Of a stretch of DNA of 64,000 bases, positions 1 to 7,561 are shown piece by piece. Position 1 is the stretch's first letter. Every line of letters begins with the position of its first letter. This stretch comes from Palsa-504 sp963834685. Its GTDB lineage: Bacteria; Actinomycetota; Actinomycetes; Streptosporangiales; Streptosporangiaceae. The stretch spans positions 62,001-126,000 of the forward strand of contig CAWICW010000009.1 of NCBI GenBank assembly GCA_963834685.1, read 5' to 3'. Under the pieces are notes generated by a model. The model did no database searches. It saw nothing but the letters and a program-made list of their open reading frames with translations, and was not told the DNA's origin. The translations under genes were made by a program, and so were the position numbers.

Positions 1-603
1 CTGGGTGAGGTCGTGCAGGGTGGAGACCACGGTCACGCCCCGGGTCTGGCGCAGGTCGTCGACGAGCTCGAGGACCTGCTGCTGATGCCCGATGTCCAGG
101 TCGTTGGTCGGCTCGTCCAGCAGCAGCACCCGGGGTTCCTGGGCCAGGGCCCGGGCCAGCAGGACGCGCTGGCGTTCACCGCCGGACAGGCTGCCCAGCC
201 GCCGGCCGGCGAAGCGGGTCACGTCCAGCCGCTCGGCGGCCGCGGCCGCCTTCGCTCGGTCCGAACGGCCCGGGGCGCCGAGGTAGCCGAGGTGGGGCGT
301 GCGGCCCAGCAGGACGTACTCCTGCACCGTCATGTCCGGCGGGAGCACCGGGATCTGCGGCACGTAGGCGATGAGGCGGGCCCGGCCGCGGCCGCGCAGC
401 GCGCCGAGGTCCGTCTGGTCTATGTGGATGGTGCCGCGGTGCGGCAGCAGGCCGGCCACGGCGCGCAGCAGCGTGGTCTTGCCCGCGCCGTTCGGCCCGA
501 TCAGGGCCAGCCAGCCGCCGTCGGGAACCGCGGCGTTCACGCCGTGCAGGACCCGGACCCGGTCCAGGTCCACGGTGAGCCCGGATACCTCGATCGCGCT
601 CAT
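1..603 (-). CDS. btuD: Cobalamin/iron-siderophore ABC transporter ATP-binding protein (partial)
   Basis: ATPase of a FecCD/BtuCD-type importer; the 3' end lies outside the window. The 201 visible codons start MSAIEVSGLTVDLD. They carry Walker A GPNGAGKTT (residues 36-44), the Q-loop YVPQ, the ABC signature LSGGERQRV (about 139), Walker B VLLLDEPTNDLD (about 159) and the H-loop STLHD (about 196), so only the last few dozen residues are missing. The ATG overlaps the TGA of the permease gene (ATGA), which points to translational coupling. The cobalamin riboswitch at the head of the operon makes B12 or a corrinoid the likely substrate; sequence alone would also allow ferric siderophores. Confidence 0.9.
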   Translation of the reverse strand, partial: MSAIEVSGLTVDLDRVRVLHGVNAAVPDGGWLALIGPNGAGKTTLLRAVAGLLPHRGTIHIDQTDLGALRGRGRARLIAYVPQIPVLPPDMTVQEYVLLGRTPHLGYLGAPGRSDRAKAAAAAERLDVTRFAGRRLGSLSGGERQRVLLARALAQEPRVLLLDEPTNDLDIGHQQQVLELVDDLRQTRGVTVVSTLHDLTQ

Positions 604-1634
604 GTGCGCACCGCTCTTGTCGACCTGAGGATCCAGATGAACACCGGCGAGCCGACCAGCGCGGTCACCACGCCGATGGGCAGCTCGGCGGGAGACACGA
701 TGGTGCGGGCCAGGGTGTCGGCCAGGACCAGGAACCCGCCGCCGGCCAGCAGCGACAGCGGCAGCACCAGGCGATAACTGGGCCCGGCCAGCCGGCGCAC
801 CACGTGCGGGACCACGATCCCGACGAAGCCGATCAGCCCGCTCACGGCCACCGCGCTGGCCGCGGCCAGCGAGCACGCGGCGACCACGATCAGCCGGGTG
901 CGCCCCGGGTGCAGGCCGAGCGCGCGGGCCTCCTCGTCGCCCACCGACAGCACGTCCAGGTGCCGGCCGTGCAGCAGCACGACGGTGACGCTGACCACCG
1001 AATAGGGCAGGATCTCCCCCGCCTGCTGCCAGGTCGCGCCGGACAGCGAGCCGAGCAGCCAGGAGTAGACCTGCTGCAGGTCCTGCGCCGACCGCTGCAG
1101 GACGTAGGTCTGCACCGCGGTCAGGAACAGGCCCACCGCCACCCCGGCCAGCAGCAGGGTGGCGGTGCCCGTGCCGCCGACGGCGCCGGCCACGTAGGCG
1201 ATGGCGACCCCGGCCAGCGATCCGGCGAAGGCGGCGATCGGGACGGCCGCGGGACCTTCGCTGCCCAGATAGACGATGGCGAGCGTCGCGCCCAGCCCGG
1301 CACCGGCCGACGCGCCGAGCATCCCGGAGTCGACCAGGGGATTACGGAACACGCCCTGGTAGCCCGCCCCGGCCACGGCCAGCAGTCCGCCGACCATCGC
1401 GCCGAGCACGATGCGCGGCAGCCGGATCTGGAACAGCACCGCGCGGTCCAGCGGGCTGAGGCCGGACGGCAGGTGCACGAACGGGACGCGGTCCGCCAGC
1501 GCGGTGATCGTCGCTACCGGATTGAGGTCAGCGGCGCCGACCAGGGCGCTGACCAGTGTCGCGGCGACCAGGAAGGCCGCCGCGACACCGTAGGCACGCG
1601 CGGCGGGCAGCCGCCTGCCACGCGTGCGGATCAT
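600..1634 (-). CDS. btuC: FecCD/BtuC-family ABC permease
   Basis: Polytopic inner-membrane permease of 344 residues, the usual length for FecCD/BtuC proteins, with about ten hydrophobic segments. Family hallmarks include the RLPRI stretch near residue 72, GAGYQGVFRNPLVDSGMLG (about 88-106), and the late GLIGFVGIVVPHVVR segment that contacts the ATPase. It overlaps the binding-protein gene upstream and the ATPase gene downstream by 4 bases each, so the three genes form one coupled operon. Corrinoid specificity is inferred from the riboswitch upstream of the operon. Confidence 0.92.
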   Translation of the reverse strand: MIRTRGRRLPAARAYGVAAAFLVAATLVSALVGAADLNPVATITALADRVPFVHLPSGLSPLDRAVLFQIRLPRIVLGAMVGGLLAVAGAGYQGVFRNPLVDSGMLGASAGAGLGATLAIVYLGSEGPAAVPIAAFAGSLAGVAIAYVAGAVGGTGTATLLLAGVAVGLFLTAVQTYVLQRSAQDLQQVYSWLLGSLSGATWQQAGEILPYSVVSVTVVLLHGRHLDVLSVGDEEARALGLHPGRTRLIVVAACSLAAASAVAVSGLIGFVGIVVPHVVRRLAGPSYRLVLPLSLLAGGGFLVLADTLARTIVSPAELPIGVVTALVGSPVFIWILRSTRAVRT

Positions 1635-2626
1635 CCCGATGCCCGCTCGACCGCCTGCGCGATCTCGGCGACCAGCTGCGGCAGCCGCGGACCCCAGCGG
1701 GACGCGATGTCATCGTTGAGCGCGACGACCTCGTGGTCCTTCACCGCGGGGATCGCGGACCAGCCGGGCCGCTTGGCCACCACCGCCGGGGTCTGGCCGC
1801 CGTCCGCGGCCTGGTTGTCGGCCAGGAAGACGATCTGCGGCTGGGCCTTGATGATGTACTCCTCGGACAGCTGCGGATAGCCGCCGTCGGAGGCCTTGTC
1901 GGCGGCGTTGGCGATGTTCTTCAGGCCGAACAGGGCCACGATCTGCCCGATGAAGGTGGATGAGGTGACCGAGTAGTACGGGTTCGCGGTCAGCTCCCAG
2001 TAGTAAGTCAGGTCCGGGTGCGACGAGCCGGCCTGCTTGACCGTCGCGGCGATCTGCGCCTTCATCGAGGCCGTGGTCTTCTCGGCCTGGGCCAGGTGAC
2101 CGGTGGCCTGGCCGATCTGGTCGATCTGCTGATACGCGCCGGCCAGGTTGACCACGGCCGGCTCGATCAGCACCGGGATGCCGAGCTTGCCGAGCCCGGA
2201 GACCAGGCCGCCGGAGTTCTGGGAGGCGATGACCAGGTCCGGGTTGTACTTGGCGATCGCCTCGAGGTTGGGGGTCAGGCCGCTCAGCTTCGTCACCGGT
2301 GCCGTGGCCGGATAGTCGGAGTCCTGGTCGACGGCCACGACCTGCGGGCCGGCCCCGACCGCGTACAGGTCCTCGGTGGCGGTGGGCGCGAGCGAGACGA
2401 TCCGGGCCGGCTTGGCCTTGATCGTCACCTTCCCGTTGGCGGCGGTCAGCGTGACCGGGAACGAAGCTCCGGCGGCGGCCGCCGGACGGGACGCCGGGCT
2501 GGACGCGGTGCTGGCGGACGTACCGGCCGCGGTGGCGCAGCCGGCCAGCGCGGCCGCGGCCACGGTCGCGGCCACCGCCGCGAGCGCGATGCTGGTTGTT
2601 TTTCTTCGGAGTACGAGGGGGTTCAT
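1631..2626 (-). CDS. btuF: Cobalamin/siderophore-binding lipoprotein
   Basis: Extracytoplasmic solute-binding protein of 331 residues, BtuF/FepB-like. The N-terminus has basic residues (LRRKT), a hydrophobic core and a lipobox LAGC with the modified Cys at about residue 30, then an Ala/Ser/Thr linker. The mature part has typical class III binding-protein signatures: PARIVSLAPTATEDLYAVGA, then YNPDLVIASQ, and a C-terminal helix. The ATG at 2626 follows GGGAGGAAGCCACC, a strong ribosome-binding site. It is the first gene of the btuFCD-like operon and lies directly behind a cobalamin riboswitch, which supports a B12 substrate. Confidence 0.9.
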   Translation of the reverse strand: MNPLVLRRKTTSIALAAVAATVAAAALAGCATAAGTSASTASSPASRPAAAAGASFPVTLTAANGKVTIKAKPARIVSLAPTATEDLYAVGAGPQVVAVDQDSDYPATAPVTKLSGLTPNLEAIAKYNPDLVIASQNSGGLVSGLGKLGIPVLIEPAVVNLAGAYQQIDQIGQATGHLAQAEKTTASMKAQIAATVKQAGSSHPDLTYYWELTANPYYSVTSSTFIGQIVALFGLKNIANAADKASDGGYPQLSEEYIIKAQPQIVFLADNQAADGGQTPAVVAKRPGWSAIPAVKDHEVVALNDDIASRWGPRLPQLVAEIAQAVERASG

Positions 2627-2729
2627 GGTGGCTTCCTCCCGAGGTCACGGGCAGGAAGGCGAGACCGCTGGCGGCCGCCGGGCGCCCGCCGGGACGGATC
2701 GCCCTTCCCACGAGGGTCGATTTCGTCGA

Positions 2730-2878
2730 GCGCGGCAGGAGGCGACCTGGCTTGGGCCCGGGCGGGCCGTCACAGTTGCGGGACAGCGCCGGAATGGTCC
2801 TTGTGACTCTAAATGAGCAGAGTGACTAACGAGCGGACTTCACCGGCTTCGCTACCTAGCGCACTGCCAGGCAGGCTA
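2730..2878 (-). promoter_or_regulatory. Cobalamin riboswitch upstream of btuF
   Basis: On the minus strand the leader contains the conserved aptamer core CTGTCCCGCAACTGTGA (2770-2786) preceded by ATTCCGGCG, and a B12-box-like GCCAGG...CCTCCTGCC (2734-2753). Both are hallmarks of the cobalamin riboswitch family and have the correct order and spacing. Further 5' there is a GAAGCCGGTGAAGTCCG stretch (2834-2850) that resembles the GGTG/AATCCGG part of the aptamer, and a near-perfect hairpin (GTCACTCT / AGAGTCAC), so the 5' limit is uncertain. GC-rich inverted repeats between the B12 box and the btuF ribosome-binding site could form the expression platform. Expected effect: repression of btuFCD when cobalamin is abundant. 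Confidence 0.78.
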
Positions 2879-4249
2879 CTACAGGGGCGGACCCGCGGTG
2901 AGCTTGATGCTGCTGGTCGAGCGCTGGCCGGACGGGCTGACCCAGGTGACCTTGATCGTGTCACCCGGGTGGAACTTAGACACCGTGCCGGTCAGGCTGT
3001 CCGGGGAGCCGATGGCCTGGCCGTTCACCGCGGTGATGACGGACCCGGCGGTCATGCCCGCGGCCGCGGCCGGGCCGCCGCAGATCGTGCCGATGACCAG
3101 GGTGCCCGAGTTGACGTTGGCGATGTCATTCGGGGTCGTGAGGTTGCGGTTGCTGGTGTAGCAGCCCTGGTTGCCGTTGCCGTTACCGCCGAACCCGCCG
3201 AAGCCGTTACCGCCGAACCCGCCGCTCTGCTGCTCGGCCTGGGCCTGCGGGTCGCTGTTCGAGCCCTGCCCGATGTAGACGCCCATGAAGGGCGGGTAGC
3301 CGATGGTGACCGTCGAGCTGGCCTTTCCCTGAGCCATCTGCTGGGCCACCGCCAGCGCGTTGTCGATCGGGATCGCGTAGCCGGAGGAGTCCTGCTGGAC
3401 CGCGAAGCCGCCGTCGTTGCCCGCGGTGTCCATGCCGATGACCTGGCCCGCGGAGTCGGCCAGCGGGCCGCCGGAGTCACCGGAGACGATGTCCGCGTTG
3501 GTCTGGATCATGTTATGGAGGGTTTCCTGGGTGATCGAGCCGCCCTGGTCGCCCGCGGTGATGGTCTGGTTCAGCGCGGTCACCTGGCCGGTGGCGGGAA
3601 CGATGGCGTTCTGCCCCTCGGCGTTGCCCATGGCCACCACCGAGTCCCCGGTCTTTACCGCTGAGGAGTTACCGAGCGGGACGGTCTGCAGGCCGGACGC
3701 GCCCTGCAGCTGGATCAGGGCGATGTCCCCGGTCACGTCGTAGCCGACGACCTTGGCCTGGTACTGGTGGCCGTTCGCGGTCCGCGCGGTGATCGAGGTG
3801 GAGTCCTCGATGACGTGATTGTTGGTCAGCACCAGGCCGTCGGGGTTGATCACCATGCCGGTAGCCGCGGCCGTCTCGCCGTTGTACTGCAGCGCGGTGT
3901 TGATGATGACCAGGCCCGGCGCGATCTTGTTCACGATGGCCTGCTCGCCCGCGCTGGTGCTGGGGCTGCCGCTCGGCTGCGGTATCGCGCTGCTCGGCAG
4001 CGGGGTGGGGTTCAGCGCGCCGCTGCTGGGCTGCGGCGACGCCGAGGCAGAGGAGGTACTGGAAGCCGGGTGGTACAGCGCCACGACCGAGCCCGCGCCC
4101 AGGGCTCCGGCCGCCAGGGCCACAAGCAGGTAGCTCAGCGCGCCGACGCGGCGCCGGGGCGGCCGCGGCGGCATGGGCGGCATGGGCATCGTCGGCCCGT
4201 ACTCGCCTGCGGGCGGCTGACCGTAGCCGCTGTAATCCTGCATCGCCAT
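2879..4249 (-). CDS. HtrA/DegP-like membrane-anchored serine protease with PDZ domain
   Basis: Trypsin-like protease of about 456 residues. A Pro/Met-rich cytoplasmic tail (about 1-35) is followed by one membrane segment (about 38-60), a Ser/Pro linker, the protease domain and a C-terminal PDZ domain (about 365-455). The catalytic triad is visible: His in LTNNHVIEDS (about 146), Asp in YDVTGDIALIQ (about 176) and Ser in SGDSGGPLADSAG (about 260). A Gly/Asn-rich loop separates the two domains. Starts are possible at GTG 4252, ATG 4249 and ATG 4243; the AAGG 4 to 10 bases upstream favours one of the ATGs. Likely role: envelope protein quality control. The gene stands alone and ends at the riboswitch of the btu operon. 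Confidence 0.92.
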   Translation of the reverse strand: MAMQDYSGYGQPPAGEYGPTMPMPPMPPRPPRRRVGALSYLLVALAAGALGAGSVVALYHPASSTSSASASPQPSSGALNPTPLPSSAIPQPSGSPSTSAGEQAIVNKIAPGLVIINTALQYNGETAAATGMVINPDGLVLTNNHVIEDSTSITARTANGHQYQAKVVGYDVTGDIALIQLQGASGLQTVPLGNSSAVKTGDSVVAMGNAEGQNAIVPATGQVTALNQTITAGDQGGSITQETLHNMIQTNADIVSGDSGGPLADSAGQVIGMDTAGNDGGFAVQQDSSGYAIPIDNALAVAQQMAQGKASSTVTIGYPPFMGVYIGQGSNSDPQAQAEQQSGGFGGNGFGGFGGNGNGNQGCYTSNRNLTTPNDIANVNSGTLVIGTICGGPAAAAGMTAGSVITAVNGQAIGSPDSLTGTVSKFHPGDTIKVTWVSPSGQRSTSSIKLTAGPPL

Positions 4250-4359
4250 CACGCCTTAGGTCGGGCGCCGGAATCCTTCCCTCCAGTGAGCACCACGAAG
4301 CTGATAATTAGCTTAGGGCTCGCTGCAGATTCTTCGGGTCGCCTGAGGAAATGATTCTT

Positions 4360-4662
4360 TCAGCCGAACGAACCGTGGCGCGCGCTCTGCCCCGTGCCCT
4401 GGGCAGGAAGCTCGCGCTGCCGCGGGGCGGAGTCCTGGCCGGCGGGCAAGGGTTCCGGTCCGGCGCTGTTGTCCACCGGCACGTCGGCCGGCAGCAGGCC
4501 GGGCCGGGGATCCGGGACGGGACTGCCGGCCGGGGGATACGAGACCGGCTCCGGCTCACCTGCCTCCTGCTGCTGCTCGGCCCGTGCCATGGCGTCCTCG
4601 AGCAGTCCGAGCGCGAGCTGCCGGGGCAGCCGCGCGCCCCGTTTATGGCGCTTCCCCCACAT
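4360..4662 (-). CDS. Small Pro/Gln-rich hypothetical protein
   Basis: A 100-residue frame starting MWGKRHKRGARLPRQLALGL at an ATG preceded by AGGAGGG at a spacing of 6 (4669-4675). This ribosome-binding site is stronger than that of the longer in-frame start at 4704. The N-terminal 30 residues are basic and could form a helix (LALGLLEDAMARAEQQQEA). The rest is rich in Pro, Gly and Gln and probably disordered. No signal peptide, membrane segment or known domain was recognised. It lies between the HtrA-like gene and the S53 peptidase on the same strand. Function unknown. Confidence 0.6.
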   Translation of the reverse strand: MWGKRHKRGARLPRQLALGLLEDAMARAEQQQEAGEPEPVSYPPAGSPVPDPRPGLLPADVPVDNSAGPEPLPAGQDSAPRQRELPAQGTGQSARHGSFG

Positions 4663-4885
4663 TCCAGGCCCTCCTGAGACTCGCCTGCAATCTGTGAACC
4701 GCACACCTGCCCAGTGCGCGGGCAGTCAATCACGCAGCCGGGCCCCTAACCGCTTCAGTGAGGGATAAGTGACGATCTGTGACAAGAATATACCCATGAT
4801 CGCGCAGTTCACACTGGTGGTCGTGAACACGCGCAGCGGGTCACGGGTGCCGGGAGCGGGCACCATGCTCCGTTCCGAAAAAAAA

Positions 4886-6307
4886 TCAGTGACCGGCGAG
4901 CCGGGCCAGCTCCGGGACGAAGTACGGAGCGTTCACGGTGCCCAGGCCGGTAGCCAGGTTGTAGCCCGGCCGGGCGCTGAAGCCGGTCACCGTCTGCTCG
5001 CGGCCGTTCTGGCTGAAGGACACCGTGTTGTCACCCGAGGTCACGTCCACGATCCCGGGCTTACCCTCGGCCGCCAGCTGGTACAGGGCCGGGTTGATGA
5101 GCCCCAGGGAGTGGCCCGCCACCTGGTCGGCCAGGGCGACGATCCCGGCGAACAGCGGCGTGGCCTCGCTGGTGCCGCAGTCCGGGGACCAGCCGGCCGG
5201 GGCGCCTGCGAAGGTGGCGTAGGTGTCCACCGACCCGTCGCAGGCGGCGCTCATCGAGATGTCCGGCACGCCGCGGCTGCCGCCCGTCACGTCGCGCACA
5301 CCGTCCTGGTAGGCGGGACGGGTGAAGAAGATGGACGTTCCGCCGCCGCTGGCCAGCGGGTTGGGGCCCGAGTCGCCGTCGGTGAACTCGTTCGCGTTGC
5401 GGTTGTAGGTGTCGTTCCACACGGTCGGGGCCGCGGCGGTGCCCGGCGCGGTGAAGTGCAGCTGGGTTCCGCCGACCGCGGTCACCAGCGGGTCGCTGTC
5501 CGGCCACGAGGTCACCGGGAACGAGTAATAGGTGGTCTCGTCCAGCCCGAGGTCGGTGGCGCCCGAGTCGCCCGAGGCGGCCAGCACCGTGACGTGGTCC
5601 CGGCCGGCCAGCTGGTAGGCGCCGCGCAGGGCCTGGATCTTAGCTTTCGCGGGAAAGGTCTCCTCGGTGGCGCTGAAGCTCTGGCTGATCACGTCGCCGA
5701 GGTGATGCCTGAGCACGTACTCCTCGGCCGCGACGATCTGCGGGAAGCCGTGCACGCCCTCGGTCTCCGAGACCGGCGTCTCCACCAGCAGGAGGTTCGC
5801 GCCCGGCGCGACCGCGTGGGCCCACTCCACGTCCAGCGTGGTCTCGCCGGCCCAGCCGACCATGTCCGAGCTGGCCGGGTCGTAGGCCGGCACCCGGCCC
5901 GCGGGCCGGATGATCTGGAACTTCGGCGGCGCGGGCAGGCCGTAGGCCCGGTCGAAGACCCTCAGGTCGTTCCGGATGGTCGGGGAGCCGTAGGAGTCGA
6001 CGATGACGATCGTGGCGCCGCGGCCGGTCACGCCCTTGGCGTACAGCGCGGGCAGGCCGTAGGCCTGCCGGACCTGGGCCGGCCCGTAGCAGGCGACGTG
6101 GTAGTCCCTCTGGCAGTCGGCCGTGGTGAGCGGGCCGGCGGCCTGGGCCCGGCCGACGTGGATCACGCCGGGCCGGACGATGACCCCGGCCAGGGCGTCC
6201 GCGGTGCGCACGGCCTTCGGGACCGCGGGCGCCAGCCCGGCCGCCGCACTCAGCGCGACCAGGCCGAAAACGCCGGCCGCGGCCGCCGTCAGCCTCCCCA
6301 CTCGCAT
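4886..6307 (-). CDS. Secreted S53 family (sedolisin) serine-carboxyl peptidase
   Basis: A 473-residue exported peptidase. A signal peptide occupies about residues 1-25, ending in a hydrophobic Ala-rich run. Catalytic residues of the sedolisin family are visible: Glu155 and Asp159 in GETTLDVEW, Asp247 in AASGDSGATDLG (oxyanion Asp) and Ser380 in CGTSEATP. The C-terminal DVTSGDN segment fits the calcium-site region. The large pro-kumamolisin propeptide of classical S53 enzymes is absent: only about 70 residues separate the signal peptide from the catalytic core (GVTGRGATIVIVDSYG). Expected role: protein degradation outside the cell, often at acid pH. The gene is divergent from the MreB-like gene. 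Confidence 0.93.
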   Translation of the reverse strand: MRVGRLTAAAAGVFGLVALSAAAGLAPAVPKAVRTADALAGVIVRPGVIHVGRAQAAGPLTTADCQRDYHVACYGPAQVRQAYGLPALYAKGVTGRGATIVIVDSYGSPTIRNDLRVFDRAYGLPAPPKFQIIRPAGRVPAYDPASSDMVGWAGETTLDVEWAHAVAPGANLLLVETPVSETEGVHGFPQIVAAEEYVLRHHLGDVISQSFSATEETFPAKAKIQALRGAYQLAGRDHVTVLAASGDSGATDLGLDETTYYSFPVTSWPDSDPLVTAVGGTQLHFTAPGTAAAPTVWNDTYNRNANEFTDGDSGPNPLASGGGTSIFFTRPAYQDGVRDVTGGSRGVPDISMSAACDGSVDTYATFAGAPAGWSPDCGTSEATPLFAGIVALADQVAGHSLGLINPALYQLAAEGKPGIVDVTSGDNTVSFSQNGREQTVTGFSARPGYNLATGLGTVNAPYFVPELARLAGH

Positions 6308-6475
6308 GAATCGCTCCCTCCGTCAGCCCTGGTGACCCCGACCCACATAATCTGATCAAAAGCAGAACAATCCAACGGCGGGTTACGCCAACTCGCCCGT
6401 AAGGCATACCCCGCTGTACGCTAGTCCACCGTCACGCGGCGGGGGGTTCTGGCCGCGGTGGCAGAGGAGAGCAAC

Positions 6476-7561
6476 ATGCGCTTCCGGAGTAACGTGGCGA
6501 TTGATCTCGGTACGGTCAATACGCTCGTCTGGGTGGCGGGGCGCGGCATCGTGCTCGAGGAGCCTACCGCGATCGCCATCGACACGGCGGTGGGCAAGGT
6601 CGCGGCGGTGGGCGAGGCCGCGGACGCGCTGGCCGACAAGGAGCCGCAGGACATCCAGGTGATCCACCCGCTGCGGGACGGGGTCATCGCCGACCTGGAC
6701 GCGACCGCGGCCATGCTGCACGAGTTCCTGCGCCGGAGCCGGCGGTTCGGCGTGCTGCGGCCCAACGCGCTGGTGTGCGTGCCCAGCGGCGCCACCCCGG
6801 TCGAGCGGCGGTCCATCGTGGCCGCGCTGAGCGTCCGGCGCCCCCGGTACAACGTGCGGCTGATCGACGAGCCGGTGGCCGCGGCGGCCGGCGCCGGGTT
6901 CGACCTGACCGGCGGGGCGGGCGGGTTCGTGGTCGACATCGGCGGCGGGACCACCGAGGTGGCCGCGGTCGCGGGCTGGCGCGTGGTCCGGGCCAGGTCG
7001 CTGCGCAAGGCCGGCAACGCGATGGACGAGGCGATCGTGCAGGCGATCCGGAACGAGATGGGCCTGATCATCAGCCAGCGCGCGGCCCGGCAGCTCAAGA
7101 TGACGCTCGGCGTGACCGGCGGTGCCGAGGGCTGGGCCGAGGCGGTCGGCCTCGACTCCGCGCAGCGCACCCCCCGGACGGATTACGTGCCCGGCGGGCT
7201 GGTGGCCACCGCGCTGGAGCCCATCGTGGCGACGATCGCCACCTCGGTGCACGAGATGCTGTCCGAGATTCCGGCGGGCCTGGCCGAGGATGTCGTGCGC
7301 GGCAAGATCAGGCTGGCCGGCGGCGGCGCGCTGCTGCCGGGCCTGGCCGGCCGGATCGAGACCGCCGCGGGCATCGGCGCGGTCCTGGTCGAGGACCCGC
7401 TGCGCTGCGTGGTCCGCGGCGCGGCGGAGATCCTGGAGCGCAAGGACCAGGGCAAGGCCAAGCACGCTGGGCCCGGCCTGCGCCACTTACCGCGCGGGCC
7501 GGGCCCAGCTGGTGCCCCCGTTTCCTACTCCAGCGGCTGCCGGGAAATGACGGCCGGCTGA
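6476..7561 (+). CDS. MreB-like rod shape-determining/actin-like ATPase
   Basis: Bacterial actin homologue of about 361 residues. Phosphate-1 motif AIDLGTVNTLVW is at the N-terminus, phosphate-2 is VVDIGGGTTEVAAV, and the adenosine motif AGGGALLPGLAGRIE is near the C-terminus. I chose the ATG at 6476 because AGAGGAG lies 6 bases upstream; a GTG at 6458 would add six residues that place this ribosome-binding site inside the gene. No mreC, mreD or rodA is adjacent, so this is an orphan MreB paralogue. The last 30 or so codons run through a large hairpin and lack the usual family composition, so the C-terminal tail may be a read-through extension. It converges on the FtsX gene with a 37-base overlap. 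Confidence 0.9.
   Translation: MRFRSNVAIDLGTVNTLVWVAGRGIVLEEPTAIAIDTAVGKVAAVGEAADALADKEPQDIQVIHPLRDGVIADLDATAAMLHEFLRRSRRFGVLRPNALVCVPSGATPVERRSIVAALSVRRPRYNVRLIDEPVAAAAGAGFDLTGGAGGFVVDIGGGTTEVAAVAGWRVVRARSLRKAGNAMDEAIVQAIRNEMGLIISQRAARQLKMTLGVTGGAEGWAEAVGLDSAQRTPRTDYVPGGLVATALEPIVATIATSVHEMLSEIPAGLAEDVVRGKIRLAGGGALLPGLAGRIETAAGIGAVLVEDPLRCVVRGAAEILERKDQGKAKHAGPGLRHLPRGPGPAGAPVSYSSGCREMTAG
7466..7509. terminator. Strong hairpin between convergent genes, inside the mreB-like 3' end
   Basis: Perfect inverted repeat GCTGGGCCCGGCC (7466-7478) and GGCCGGGCCCAGC (7497-7509). Further pairing toward the loop gives a stem of about 17 bp and a 10-base loop. There is no clear T-tract, as is common in high-GC actinobacteria. 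It is symmetric, so it could serve both the mreB-like gene and the converging permease gene, but it sits within the annotated mreB-like coding region. Confidence 0.6.

Noticed and set aside
4290..4312. AAGCT...AGCTT inverted repeat as an operator of the HtrA-like gene
   Set aside because: Arms are only five bases with a mismatched AT-rich centre; it looks more like an AT-rich promoter than a defined site.
4769..6355. 528-codon plus-strand frame opposite the S53 peptidase
   Set aside because: Composition is typical antisense noise, while the minus strand has catalytic motifs and a signal peptide.
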